Of a stretch of DNA of 9,769 nt, positions 1-5,905 are shown piece by piece. Position 1 is the first letter of the stretch, and each line of letters starts with the position of its first letter. Where the stretch lies: assembly GCA_947302895.1 (NCBI GenBank), contig CAMYWU010000040.1, positions 1 to 9,769 on the forward strand, given 5' to 3'. The DNA comes from an uncultured Clostridia bacterium. Lineage in GTDB: Bacteria > Bacillota > Clostridia > Oscillospirales > Acutalibacteraceae. The notes beneath the pieces were generated by a model. It saw only the letters and a program-made list of their open reading frames with translations. It did not search any database and was not told where the DNA came from. The translations under genes were made by a program, and so were the position numbers.

Positions 1-1075
1 CGTAAAGCGCTTCAAACATCTTTGTTGCTGTTCCGGGATGGGATTCCATACCTGCGCCAACAACAGAAACCTTCGCAACATTTGTGTCGCAGAGAATCTG
101 AGCGCCGTTGAGAATATCAAAGTCCTTGAGTAATTCAACTGCAACGGGTCCATTTTCCTTGTTAACCGAGAAAACGATATCCTTTGTGTTATTTCTTCCG
201 AAGGACTGAAGAATTATGTTTTTAGCTGAAAGTTTTGCAAAAATCTTGAATGCAACACCTGGATTATCATCAACTCCGAGAATTGAAACAAGCGCTACAT
301 CCGTATCCTTAGTTACGCCGCGAATTAACATTTTTTCCATTTTTGTTACCTCCTTAACAATTGTTCCGGGAACGGGATTAAGAGATGAGAGAACCTCAAG
401 CTCAACCGAATATTTTTTAGCCATTTCAACGCTGCGGTTATTAAGAACCTGAGCGCCGAGAGTTGCAAGCTCAAGCATCTCATCATAAGTGATTTCCTTG
501 AGCTTCTTTGCGCCTTCAACCTTGCGTGGGTCGGCAGTATAAACGCCCTCAACATCAGTAAATATCTGGCATTTATCAGCGTGAAGCGCTGCTGCAATAG
601 CAACCGCCGAGGTATCCGAACCGCCTCTGCCGAGGGTTGTTAAATCGTCATACCTGTTTACGCCCTGGAAGCCTGCAACAATAACGATATTATGCTTTGC
701 AAGCTCTGCCTGAAGTCTGTTGGGTCGAATGTTTTTTATTCTTGCAGAACCGTATACAGAATTGGTGTTGAAGCCAGCCTGCCAGCCTAAAAGGCTGATT
801 GCGGGACGTCCGAGGGATTCAAGAGCCATTGCAAGAAGCGAAATTGAAATTTCTTCGCCTGCTGCAAGCAGCTGGTCCATTTCTCTTTTCGGTGCTGAAG
901 GATTGATTTCCTTTGCCTTGGCGATTAAATCATCGGTTGTGTCGCCCTGTGCGGAAACAACCACAACAACATCATTGCCTGCATCATATGTGTTTTTAAC
1001 AATGTTTGCAACATTCATAACACGCTTTGCATCGGCAACGGATGAACCGCCGAATTTCTGAACAATAAGTGCCAT
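1..1075 (-). CDS. lysC: Aspartate kinase, C-terminus cut off by the window edge
   Basis: Aspartate kinase phosphorylates L-aspartate to aspartyl phosphate, the first cytosolic step toward lysine, threonine and methionine. The frame is open from the ATG at 1075 to the window edge (358 codons; the family is usually about 400, so roughly 45 are missing). Visible signatures are the N-terminal kinase motif KFGGSS (residues 7-12), a GRGGSDTSA motif, FTDVEGVYTADPR, and the C-terminal regulatory ACT region with VVGAGMESHPG near the cut end. Two ACT modules are expected from the family; the second is truncated here. The start is supported by AAGGAGA at 1081-1087, spaced about 5 nt. It lies 140 nt downstream of hom on the same strand with no promoter visible in between, so it is probably the last of three operon genes. 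A monofunctional enzyme is indicated because homoserine dehydrogenase is separate. Confidence 0.97.
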   Translation of the reverse strand, partial: MALIVQKFGGSSVADAKRVMNVANIVKNTYDAGNDVVVVVSAQGDTTDDLIAKAKEINPSAPKREMDQLLAAGEEISISLLAMALESLGRPAISLLGWQAGFNTNSVYGSARIKNIRPNRLQAELAKHNIVIVAGFQGVNRYDDLTTLGRGGSDTSAVAIAAALHADKCQIFTDVEGVYTADPRKVEGAKKLKEITYDEMLELATLGAQVLNNRSVEMAKKYSVELEVLSSLNPVPGTIVKEVTKMEKMLIRGVTKDTDVALVSILGVDDNPGVAFKIFAKLSAKNIILQSFGRNNTKDIVFSVNKENGPVAVELLKDFDILNGAQILCDTNVAKVSVVGAGMESHPGTATKMFEALY

Positions 1076-1089
1076 ATTATCTCCTTTTT

Positions 1090-1214
1090 AGTTTCGCGTT
1101 TCGCGTTTCAAGTTCCGAGTTGTTGGTTACTCGGCTTCGCCTCAAACAATTATTAATTGACCGAACGAAGTGAGATACCGAAAACTCGCAACGCGCAACT
1201 CGCAACGTGCAACT
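1090..1214. repeat. Imperfect 125-bp palindrome built from GTTKCGM-type heptamers
   Basis: The gap between hom and lysC is almost wholly a single inverted repeat centred near 1152 (CAATTA-T-TAATTG at 1147-1159). The left arm reads as tandem 7-mers GTTTCGC, GTTTCGC, GTTTCAA, GTTCCGA, GTT (1091-1121). The right arm, read on the minus strand, is GTTGCAC, GTTGCGA, GTTGCGC, GTTGCGA, GTT (1213-1183). The outer 32 nt of the arms match at 24 positions by hand count, and weaker symmetry continues inward (CTTCG copies). It begins next to the hom stop codon and ends just before the lysC ribosome site, so the operon mRNA carries it as a long hairpin. There is no transposase. It is best called a REP- or MITE-like intergenic repeat; its family is not recognised. 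Confidence 0.75.
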
Positions 1215-1215
1215 T

Positions 1216-2433
1216 TTAATAGTTTGTTACCTTAATAATATTTATAACCTCAAAGCCTTCGAGCTTTTTTTCAAGCTCGTTTTGAGTCATTATATCTGTG
1301 ATAAATGCTTTTTCATCGCTGGGCTGACCGATTCTTGAAAGGAATTTAACCTCTCCGAAAGCAGCCTTGATTTTGTTTTCGCTTGCCTTTGCACGAACAT
1401 AAAACGGCATTTGCAGACACTCTTTGTAATCGGCAACATAGTCCTCTGCGCCTTCGCCCCAACCGAAGAACTTTTTGCGGTTTATATGCTTAACGCAGTC
1501 AACCATATCGGCAACAACAGCGGAAGCGGTGGGAAGCTTGCCTGCGCCGGGGCCGTAGAAGCAAACATCGCCAACAGCATCGCCCCTAACAAGAATTGCA
1601 TTGTTAACGCCGTTAACCGATGCAAGCTGGGAGCCGTTGAAAACAACTGCAGGGCTGACAAAGGCAGCAATTTTGTTTTCATTAATGTATTTAATCTGTC
1701 CGAGGAGCTTTATAACGCCCTTTGCGCTTGCGATATACGAAACATCCTCAAGTGTTATATTTGTAATACCCTCGGTTGCAACCTGGTTTGGATAAACATG
1801 CTTGCCAAAGGCAAGAGAAGCGAGTATGCAAACCTTTCTGCACGCATCAAAGCCCTCAACATCGGCAGTCGGGTCTTTTTCCGCAAAGCCGTTGTCCTGA
1901 GCGAGCTTAAGCGCATCCGCAAAGGTCATTCCGTCCTCAATCATTTTAGTTAAAATGAAGTTTGTTGTTCCGTTTAATATGCCTGCAACGCCCTCAATAT
2001 TGTTTGCAATAAGACATTGCGACATTGGACGGATAATCGGAATACCGCCACCAACGGAAGCCTCAAAAAGATAGTTTGCGCCGCTCTCCTCAGCTGCTCT
2101 GAGAAGCTCGGGACCCTTCTGAGCAACAAGCTCCTTATTTGATGAAACAACACTTTTTCCGCTTTTAAGCAGCTTCATTGTGAAATCAAATGCAGGGTTA
2201 ACCCCGCCCATTGTTTCAGCAACAACCTTAATTTCATCATCATTAAGAATATCGTTGAAATCCTTTGTGAAAAGGGTTTCGTGGGGGTCGCCGGGAAAAT
2301 CACGCAAATCAAGGATTTTTGCAACCTCCATAGTCTGACCGTTTGTTCCCTTTGAAATTGTGTTTTGATGAGATTCTATAACCTCAACAACTCCCGAGCC
2401 AACTGTTCCGTAGCCCATTACTGCAATTTTCAT
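1216..2433 (-). CDS. hom: Homoserine dehydrogenase with C-terminal ACT domain
   Basis: This enzyme reduces aspartate semialdehyde to homoserine with NAD(P)H, the branch point to threonine and methionine. The 405 residues hold a Rossmann motif GYGTVGSG (7-14), SNKELVA (98-104), VGGGIPIIR (127-135), LNGTTNF (153-159), the signature DPTADVEGFDACRK (187-200) ending in the expected catalytic Lys200, and GPGAGKLPTA (294-303). Residues about 342-405 form the ACT domain (start MPFYVRAKA), which in this family mediates threonine feedback. Length is normal for the ACT-containing form. GGAGG at 2439-2443, 5 nt before the ATG, supports the start. The gap to the upstream HTH-ACT gene is only 20 nt. No frameshift or missing motif was seen. 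Confidence 0.97.
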   Translation of the reverse strand: MKIAVMGYGTVGSGVVEVIESHQNTISKGTNGQTMEVAKILDLRDFPGDPHETLFTKDFNDILNDDEIKVVAETMGGVNPAFDFTMKLLKSGKSVVSSNKELVAQKGPELLRAAEESGANYLFEASVGGGIPIIRPMSQCLIANNIEGVAGILNGTTNFILTKMIEDGMTFADALKLAQDNGFAEKDPTADVEGFDACRKVCILASLAFGKHVYPNQVATEGITNITLEDVSYIASAKGVIKLLGQIKYINENKIAAFVSPAVVFNGSQLASVNGVNNAILVRGDAVGDVCFYGPGAGKLPTASAVVADMVDCVKHINRKKFFGWGEGAEDYVADYKECLQMPFYVRAKASENKIKAAFGEVKFLSRIGQPSDEKAFITDIMTQNELEKKLEGFEVINIIKVTNY

Positions 2434-2453
2434 ATATTCCTCCGTTTGTTAAA

Positions 2454-2891
2454 TCAAATAATATTTGCTGATTTAACGCCGTTTAATTTACTGATTCTTT
2501 CAATCATTTCTTTGCTTTTTGAATCCTTTTCGGGAAGGCGTACCGTTATTGAAACATTCGCAACCGAATTAACGGGAGCGCTCTGATTAACGCTTAATAT
2601 ATTTGCGCCGAAAAGATACAGCTCGCTTACAACCGAACTTAAAACTCCTGCGTTATCCTCAAGCCTTGCGTTTATGGTTGCTGTTTCCTCGCCCTCTGCG
2701 TTATATTCAATAACGCTGTCCTTGTATTTATAATATGCCGAGCGGGATATTCCTGCCATTTCGGCAGCGGCGGAAACAGAGCCTGCCTCACCTGAGAGAA
2801 GAAGATTTTTTGCCTTGATAACTTTTGTGTAGACCTCGGGCAGGATTGAAGAATCAATCAGATAATATTTTGCGCCCAAACTGTTCACCAC
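2454..2891 (-). CDS. HTH-ACT domain protein (UPF0735 / PheB-like)
   Basis: A 145-residue cytosolic protein of the PheB-like UPF0735 type. Residues about 8-62 contain the family opening KYYLIDSSILPEVYTKVIKAK and a helix-turn-helix stretch ending GISRSAYYKYKDSV. Residues about 70-145 form an ACT domain (ATINARLEDNAGVLSSV onward). ACT domains usually bind amino acids, so this may be a regulator or sensor for the aspartate pathway. That is inferred from its place as first gene before hom and lysC; the old chorismate-mutase name of this family is not supported here. The start is uncertain: the frame opens with two GTG codons (2891, 2888) without a clear ribosome site. A TTG at 2879 would use GGGTGGTG as ribosome site and give a start close to the conserved GAKYYL. 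Confidence 0.88.
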   Translation of the reverse strand: MVNSLGAKYYLIDSSILPEVYTKVIKAKNLLLSGEAGSVSAAAEMAGISRSAYYKYKDSVIEYNAEGEETATINARLEDNAGVLSSVVSELYLFGANILSVNQSAPVNSVANVSITVRLPEKDSKSKEMIERISKLNGVKSANII

Positions 2892-2929
2892 CCAAAGACA
2901 ATTGTTTTACTGTGAAAAACACTTTGACT

Positions 2930-2958
2930 ATATTAGCACTATTTATATTAAGAAACAA
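2930..2958 (-). promoter_or_regulatory. Sigma-A promoter of the HTH-ACT/hom/lysC operon
   Basis: On the minus strand, TTGTTT (2953-2958) and TAATAT (2930-2935) are separated by 17 nt, with a TGC extension before the -10. Predicted transcription starts near 2923, leaving a leader of only about 30 nt. That is too short for a T-box or lysine riboswitch. It faces away from the plus-strand promoter at 3009-3037. Confidence 0.65.
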
Positions 2959-3008
2959 CCCCTTTTTTGATATTTTTTGTTTTTTTACAATTTTTAATAA
3001 CATTCCTC

Positions 3009-3037
3009 TTGATAATTGGGCATAATTGCTCTAAAAT
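3009..3037 (+). promoter_or_regulatory. Sigma-A promoter of the YtvI-like/pyridoxal kinase operon
   Basis: TTGATA (3009-3014), a 17-nt spacer and TAAAAT (3032-3037) precede the membrane-protein gene by about 60 nt. The T-rich tract at 2961-2995 just upstream could act as an A/T-rich upstream element for one or both divergent promoters. Confidence 0.65.
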
Positions 3038-3097
3038 TATTAGTATATTCTAACGCCTCCCCTTCGGCTGGCGAAATGTTTTTGCGGAGATGATTAT

Positions 3098-4243
3098 ATG
3101 CCTCAGAAAATTGAAAGACGCCGGGAATTTTTAATAAATCTTTTATTTTTAGCGGCAATTCTCGGTCTTGTTTATGTATTTATCAAATATCTTTTCTGGA
3201 TTACGGCGCCTTTTTTGCTGACCTTTATTCTTGCAATAGGGCTTCAAAAACCGCTCAGAAAGCTTGATAAAAAAACGAATAAGAAAGGTCATACCTTTTT
3301 CAGTATACTTTTCGTTGCTTTAACAACGCTTGTGATACTCATTCCGCTGATACTGATAATTTCGGCGCTGGTTTCAAAGATAAGCGATTTCTTCAAGTAT
3401 CTTACAGACCAGTTAAACGATTTCCCAACCTTCCTTGCAACGCTCGAAAAGGAAATTCTTGATTTTGCAAAAATCCTGCCGGATTCGATATATAATTCCC
3501 TGTCGGAATCGATTGAAAACATATTTGATTCGCTTATTGAGGACTTCTCTTTTAGCTCAATCGGACTCAATTTCAACTCCCTTAAATCAACCCTTACCTC
3601 AGGACTTTCGGGCGTTTACGGCGTTGTTAAGAATATTCCTTCAATTCTTATCGGAATTGTTATCGGAATAATCGCATGGATATTCTTTACAAAGGATTAT
3701 AACTATATTGTTCGCTTCATTCAGGCTCAGCTTCCCGAAGGAAAGAAAAACCTTCTTGTTGAGATTAAGCAGCTTTTCAGCAAAACAATTTTAAAAATGG
3801 CAAGAGCATACGGCTTGATTATGCTCATAACCTTCTTTGAATTATTCCTCGGCTTCAGCATTCTTTCAATGCTCGGCATTATGAAAAACAGCTATTATGT
3901 TTTCGTTGCTGTGCTGATTGCGATATTTGATATACTGCCCGTTGCAGGCTCGGGAGGAATCCTCATTCCCTGGGCACTGTTCTCGCTTGTTATGGGCAAC
4001 TACAAGCAGGCAATCGGACTTATGGTCATCTATATTCTCATATCCATTGTAAGGCAGTATATTGAGCCAAAAATCGTTGGCGACACGCTCGGCGTTCACC
4101 CGATTATAACCCTTATGGGACTTTATTTCGGACTTAAGCTCTTCGGCTTCCTCGGAATGTTTATCGTTCCGCTTACCATAATGACTCTTAAAGCATTTAA
4201 CGATACAGGAAGAATTGAACTTTGGAAACAGGTTAAAAGATGA
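3098..4243 (+). CDS. AI-2E family transporter, YtvI-like integral membrane protein
   Basis: A 381-residue polytopic inner-membrane protein of the AI-2E exporter (PerM/YtvI) family. Hydrophobic segments lie at about 11-49 (two passes), 66-92, 177-195, 235-262, 268-300 and 305-365. A polar, probably extracytoplasmic region lies at about 93-175, as in the family. Signatures are IFDILPVAGSGGILIPWAL and the C-terminal RQYIEPKIVGDTLGVHP followed by GLYFGLKLFGFLGMFIVP. Some members export autoinducer-2 and others are Na+/H+ antiporters, while YtvI is linked to sporulation in Bacillus, so the substrate cannot be read from sequence. GGAGA at 3086-3090 lies 7 nt before the ATG. The stop codon overlaps the next start (ATGA), implying translational coupling to the kinase gene. 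Confidence 0.93.
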   Translation: MPQKIERRREFLINLLFLAAILGLVYVFIKYLFWITAPFLLTFILAIGLQKPLRKLDKKTNKKGHTFFSILFVALTTLVILIPLILIISALVSKISDFFKYLTDQLNDFPTFLATLEKEILDFAKILPDSIYNSLSESIENIFDSLIEDFSFSSIGLNFNSLKSTLTSGLSGVYGVVKNIPSILIGIVIGIIAWIFFTKDYNYIVRFIQAQLPEGKKNLLVEIKQLFSKTILKMARAYGLIMLITFFELFLGFSILSMLGIMKNSYYVFVAVLIAIFDILPVAGSGGILIPWALFSLVMGNYKQAIGLMVIYILISIVRQYIEPKIVGDTLGVHPIITLMGLYFGLKLFGFLGMFIVPLTIMTLKAFNDTGRIELWKQVKR

Positions 4244-5061
4244 AAAAAATCGCTGTAATAAATGATATTTCAGGTTTCGGAAAATGCTCTCTCACAGCGG
4301 CGATACCGATTATTTCGGCGCATAAAATGCAATGCTGTCCGCTTGTAAGCGGAGTGTTTTCAAACCAGACAGGATATGAAAGCTATAAATATGCCGATAT
4401 GACTGAGCATATGCAGGGCTTTATTGATGAATGGAAAAAGCTCGGCGCTTCCTTTGATGCAATAATAACGGGCTTTTTGCCTAATGAAAAGCAGGGCGAA
4501 ATCATAAACGGCTTTATTGATGATTTCAAAAAGGAAAACACCCTCGTTGTTGTTGACCCAGTTATGGCAGATGACGGCGAGATATATAAAGGCTTCAATG
4601 AAAAGCTAATAGCAGCTGTTTGCTCCCTTGCAAAAAAAGCGGATATAATAACGCCGAATATCTCAGAGCTGTGCATACTATGCAATAAGAGCTTCGAGGA
4701 TATCAAAGGCGAAAAGGCGCTTGAAAAGGTTGAAAAAATGGCGCAGAGCTTTGCAAAGGAAAATAACTGCTGCGTAGTTGTTTCAGGGATTGAAATAAGC
4801 CCTTCTGAAATTGCAACCGCCGTTTTTGACAAAAACGAATTTGTTGTTATTAAAAACCGCAGGGTTGGCGAAAGCTTCTCGGGTACGGGAGATATTCTTT
4901 GCTCATATCTCACCTGTGAGCTGCTCGGAGGGATGAATTTATTTGCCGCTGTTGAAGAAGCCTGCTCATTTATCGAAAGAGCATTGATAAAAACCGCCAA
5001 CAAAAATGGCTTAAACCCCGCTGATGGCATTGATTTTGAGGCTTTTTGTGATATTTGCTAA
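4240..5061 (+). CDS. pdxK: Pyridoxal/pyridoxamine kinase (ribokinase/PfkB-like superfamily)
   Basis: This kinase phosphorylates pyridoxal, pyridoxine or pyridoxamine with ATP in vitamin B6 salvage, in the cytosol. The 273 residues match the normal family length. Seen in order: NDISGFGKCSLTAAIPI (8-24), which with SGVFSNQTG (37-45) shapes the substrate pocket; GFLPN (78-82); VVVDPVMADDGEIY (103-116); ITPNISEL (137-144); and the ATP/anion-hole motif SGTGDIL (214-220), where Asp218 is the expected catalytic base. The start overlaps the stop of the upstream membrane-protein gene by ATGA. No hairpin follows the stop, so this transcript may run on to the terminator of the small RNA at 5185-5220. 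A hydroxymethylpyrimidine kinase of the same superfamily is less likely given DPVMADDGEIY. The exact vitamer preference is not readable. Confidence 0.92.
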   Translation: MKKIAVINDISGFGKCSLTAAIPIISAHKMQCCPLVSGVFSNQTGYESYKYADMTEHMQGFIDEWKKLGASFDAIITGFLPNEKQGEIINGFIDDFKKENTLVVVDPVMADDGEIYKGFNEKLIAAVCSLAKKADIITPNISELCILCNKSFEDIKGEKALEKVEKMAQSFAKENNCCVVVSGIEISPSEIATAVFDKNEFVVIKNRRVGESFSGTGDILCSYLTCELLGGMNLFAAVEEACSFIERALIKTANKNGLNPADGIDFEAFCDIC

Positions 5062-5079
5062 AAAATATCAACAATACGC

Positions 5080-5108
5080 TTGACAAATTGGTTATTTTTG
5101 AGTATAAT
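5080..5108 (+). promoter_or_regulatory. Perfect sigma-A promoter of an intergenic small RNA
   Basis: TTGACA (5080-5085), a 17-nt spacer and TATAAT (5103-5108) match the consensus at all 12 bases. The -35 box begins 19 nt after the pyridoxal kinase stop codon. No protein-coding frame of note follows on this strand, so the promoter is taken to drive the structured RNA at 5114-5216. Confidence 0.85.
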
Positions 5109-5113
5109 GAATA

Positions 5114-5216
5114 CAAGCTTGAAACGGAGCCGCAACCGTTTCAGCTAACCTGTCCTCCTATAGTTTGTTATAGACAGAGAAGGGAAAAGGCTGAGTGCTA
5201 TGCTTGGTCTTTTTTC
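5114..5216 (+). ncRNA. Candidate small structured RNA, about 100 nt, family not recognised
   Basis: Transcription should start near 5115 and end in the T tract at 5210-5220. Hand folding gives hairpin 1 (GAAACGG 5121-5127 with CCGTTTC 5136-5142, 8-nt loop) and hairpin 2 (CTGT 5150-5153 with ACAG 5174-5177, then CTATA 5158-5162 with TATAG 5169-5173, 6-nt loop). Hairpin 2 leaves CCTC 5154-5157 bulged. CAAGC at 5114-5118 can pair with GCTTG at 5202-5206, closing the molecule; this competes with the terminator stem. The stretch TCCTCCTA (5153-5160) complements Shine-Dalgarno sequences, as C-rich motifs of some Firmicute small RNAs do. No downstream gene on this strand makes a riboswitch unlikely. 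I see no signature of SRP RNA, tmRNA or a known riboswitch. Confidence 0.6.
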
Positions 5217-5220
5217 TTTT
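5185..5220 (+). terminator. Rho-independent terminator of the small RNA
   Basis: AAAAGGCTGAGT (5185-5196) pairs with GCTTGGTCTTTT (5202-5213) through Watson-Crick and four G-U pairs around a GCTAT loop. It is followed by T5214-T5215, a C and four more T. The G-U content makes the stem on the opposite strand weak, so it acts for the plus strand only. It may also end the pyridoxal kinase transcript. Confidence 0.7.
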
Positions 5221-5238
5221 GAAATTCTTTTCCATAAC

Positions 5239-5427
5239 GAAATTCGCCTGCGAATTTCACTTCACGCCGCAGGCACTTCACTTGCTTTGCAAACTTCACG
5301 CCGCAAGGCACTTCACTTTGTTGTGAAGTTGATTATTCCGTAATCAGTGAAGTTGAAAACATAACTAACGTTTTCAGTGAAGTAAATTGCTTTGCAATTT
5401 GTGAAGTTGATTTGCTTTGCAAATCAA
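5239..5427. repeat. Array of eight GTGAAGT heptamers, 4 + 4 inverted, separated by mini-hairpins
   Basis: ACTTCAC occurs exactly at 5259, 5275, 5293 and 5310; its complement GTGAAGT occurs exactly at 5323, 5347, 5377 and 5401 (start positions). Each inter-unit segment is itself a small palindrome, for example GCCGCAGGC, TTGCTTTGCAA, GATTATTCCGTAATC and AAATTGCTTTGCAATTT. Palindromes also cap both ends (AAATTCGCCTGCGAATTT at 5240-5257; GATTTGCTTTGCAAATC at 5409-5425). The whole region can fold as one large hairpin or as a row of small ones. It lies in the convergent space between the small RNA and rplL, with no gene inside. The 430-nt gap 5062-5491 holds only the small RNA, this array and terminators. 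Confidence 0.85.
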
Positions 5428-5429
5428 TT

Positions 5430-5484
5430 AATTCCATAATAAAAAAACGCCGACCCGAAAGTTGGCGTTTTTCATTATGGAATT
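5430..5484 (-). terminator. Extended terminator after rplL
   Basis: A core hairpin AAAAACGCCGAC (5443-5454) with GTTGGCGTTTTT (5461-5472, one G-T pair) and a 6-nt loop is followed on the minus strand by seven T. Flanking AATTCCATAAT (5430-5440) and ATTATGGAATT (5474-5484) are perfect inverted copies, so the stem can extend well past the usual terminator length. It lies 7 nt beyond the natural rplL stop and probably also blocks transcription from the plus side. Confidence 0.88.
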
Positions 5485-5491
5485 AGTAAAC

Positions 5492-5566
5492 TTACTTAAG
5501 CTCAACTGTTGCGCCAGCCTCTTCGAGCTTAGCCTTGAGAGCCTCAGCGTCAGCTGCGGGCATTGC
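5492..5566 (-). pseudogene. rplL: In-frame remainder of rplL beyond the nonsense codon
   Basis: Directly after the TAA at 5567-5569 the same frame continues for 24 codons as AMPAADAEALKAKLEEAG then ATVELK, followed by a TAA at 5492-5494. This is the normal L7/L12 C-terminus: the last helix and last beta strand of the GTPase-recruiting domain. With Glu in place of the stop, the protein would be 125 residues, the ordinary bacterial length. The sequence shows no decay, so the interruption is either very recent or an artefact. Confidence 0.9.
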
Positions 5567-5869
5567 TTACTTAACAGTTGAGGGAGCACCGTCAACGAGC
5601 TCCTTAGCTTCCTTAAGTCCAAGACCTGTTGCTTCACGAACAGCCTTGATAACCTGAATCTTATTTGCGCCAACTGATGCAAGTACAACATCAAAGTCGC
5701 TCTTCTCTTCAGCTGCTGCTGCGCCGCCCTCTGCGGGAGCTGCTACTGCTACTGCTGCTGCAGCGCTTACGCCGAATTCTTCTTCTACTGCTTTAACGAG
5801 CTCTGAAAGCTCAAGAACTGTGAGCTCCTTAAGAGCGTCAACAATTGCTGTGATTTTATCATTTGCCAT
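5567..5869 (-). CDS. rplL: Ribosomal protein bL12 (L7/L12), ended early by an in-frame TAA
   Basis: L7/L12 forms the flexible stalk of the 50S subunit, binds L10 as dimers, and recruits translational GTPases. As read, 100 residues are encoded: N-terminal dimer and L10-binding domain (about 1-33), Ala-rich hinge (34-55), and the start of the globular domain with the factor-binding segment [18 protein letters not shown] (65-82) and [18 protein letters not shown]. The next codon, 5567-5569, is TAA where the family has Glu (GAA), a single-base difference; the usual C-terminus follows in frame to 5492. The truncated form would lack the last helix and strand of its globular domain. GGAGG at 5878-5882 supports the ATG. 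It lies 36 nt after rplJ and is last in that operon; no rpoB follows. Confidence 0.9.
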   Translation of the reverse strand: MANDKITAIVDALKELTVLELSELVKAVEEEFGVSAAAAVAVAAPAEGGAAAAEEKSDFDVVLASVGANKIQVIKAVREATGLGLKEAKELVDGAPSTVK

Positions 5870-5905
5870 TTCTATTTCCTCCGTTAATATTAATTAGATT
5901 AAAAA

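Noticed and set aside
1411..1953. 180-codon plus-strand open frame opposite hom
   Set aside because: It mirrors conserved homoserine dehydrogenase motifs, has no promoter or ribosome site, and has a Cys/Asn-rich unrecognisable product.
2892..2929. T-box, lysine riboswitch or other amino-acid leader before the HTH-ACT/hom/lysC operon
   Set aside because: The space between the predicted transcription start and the coding region is about 30 nt, too short for any of these.
2961..2995. T-rich tract as a terminator
   Set aside because: No stem-loop precedes it on either strand. It fits better as A/T-rich DNA between divergent promoters.
4383..5030. 215-codon minus-strand open frame opposite the pyridoxal kinase gene
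   Set aside because: It is antisense to a gene with all kinase motifs, has no ribosome site, and its Ser/Phe-rich product resembles no protein family. The frame is open only because of the codon bias of the real gene.
5114..5216. Riboswitch, SRP RNA, tmRNA or 6S RNA as identity of the small RNA
   Set aside because: No gene follows on the same strand to be controlled. The SRP apical motif, the tRNA-like ends of tmRNA and the roughly 180-nt single-bubble layout of 6S are not visible.
5259..5407. Regularly spaced repeats resembling a small CRISPR array
   Set aside because: The repeat is only 7 nt, the orientation flips halfway, the spacers are self-complementary and uneven (9 to 24 nt), and no cas gene is present.
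5567..5569. TAA read as an amino acid through an altered genetic code
   Set aside because: TAA is used as an ordinary terminal stop by rpmG, rplA and hom here, and no other gene shows an internal TAA.
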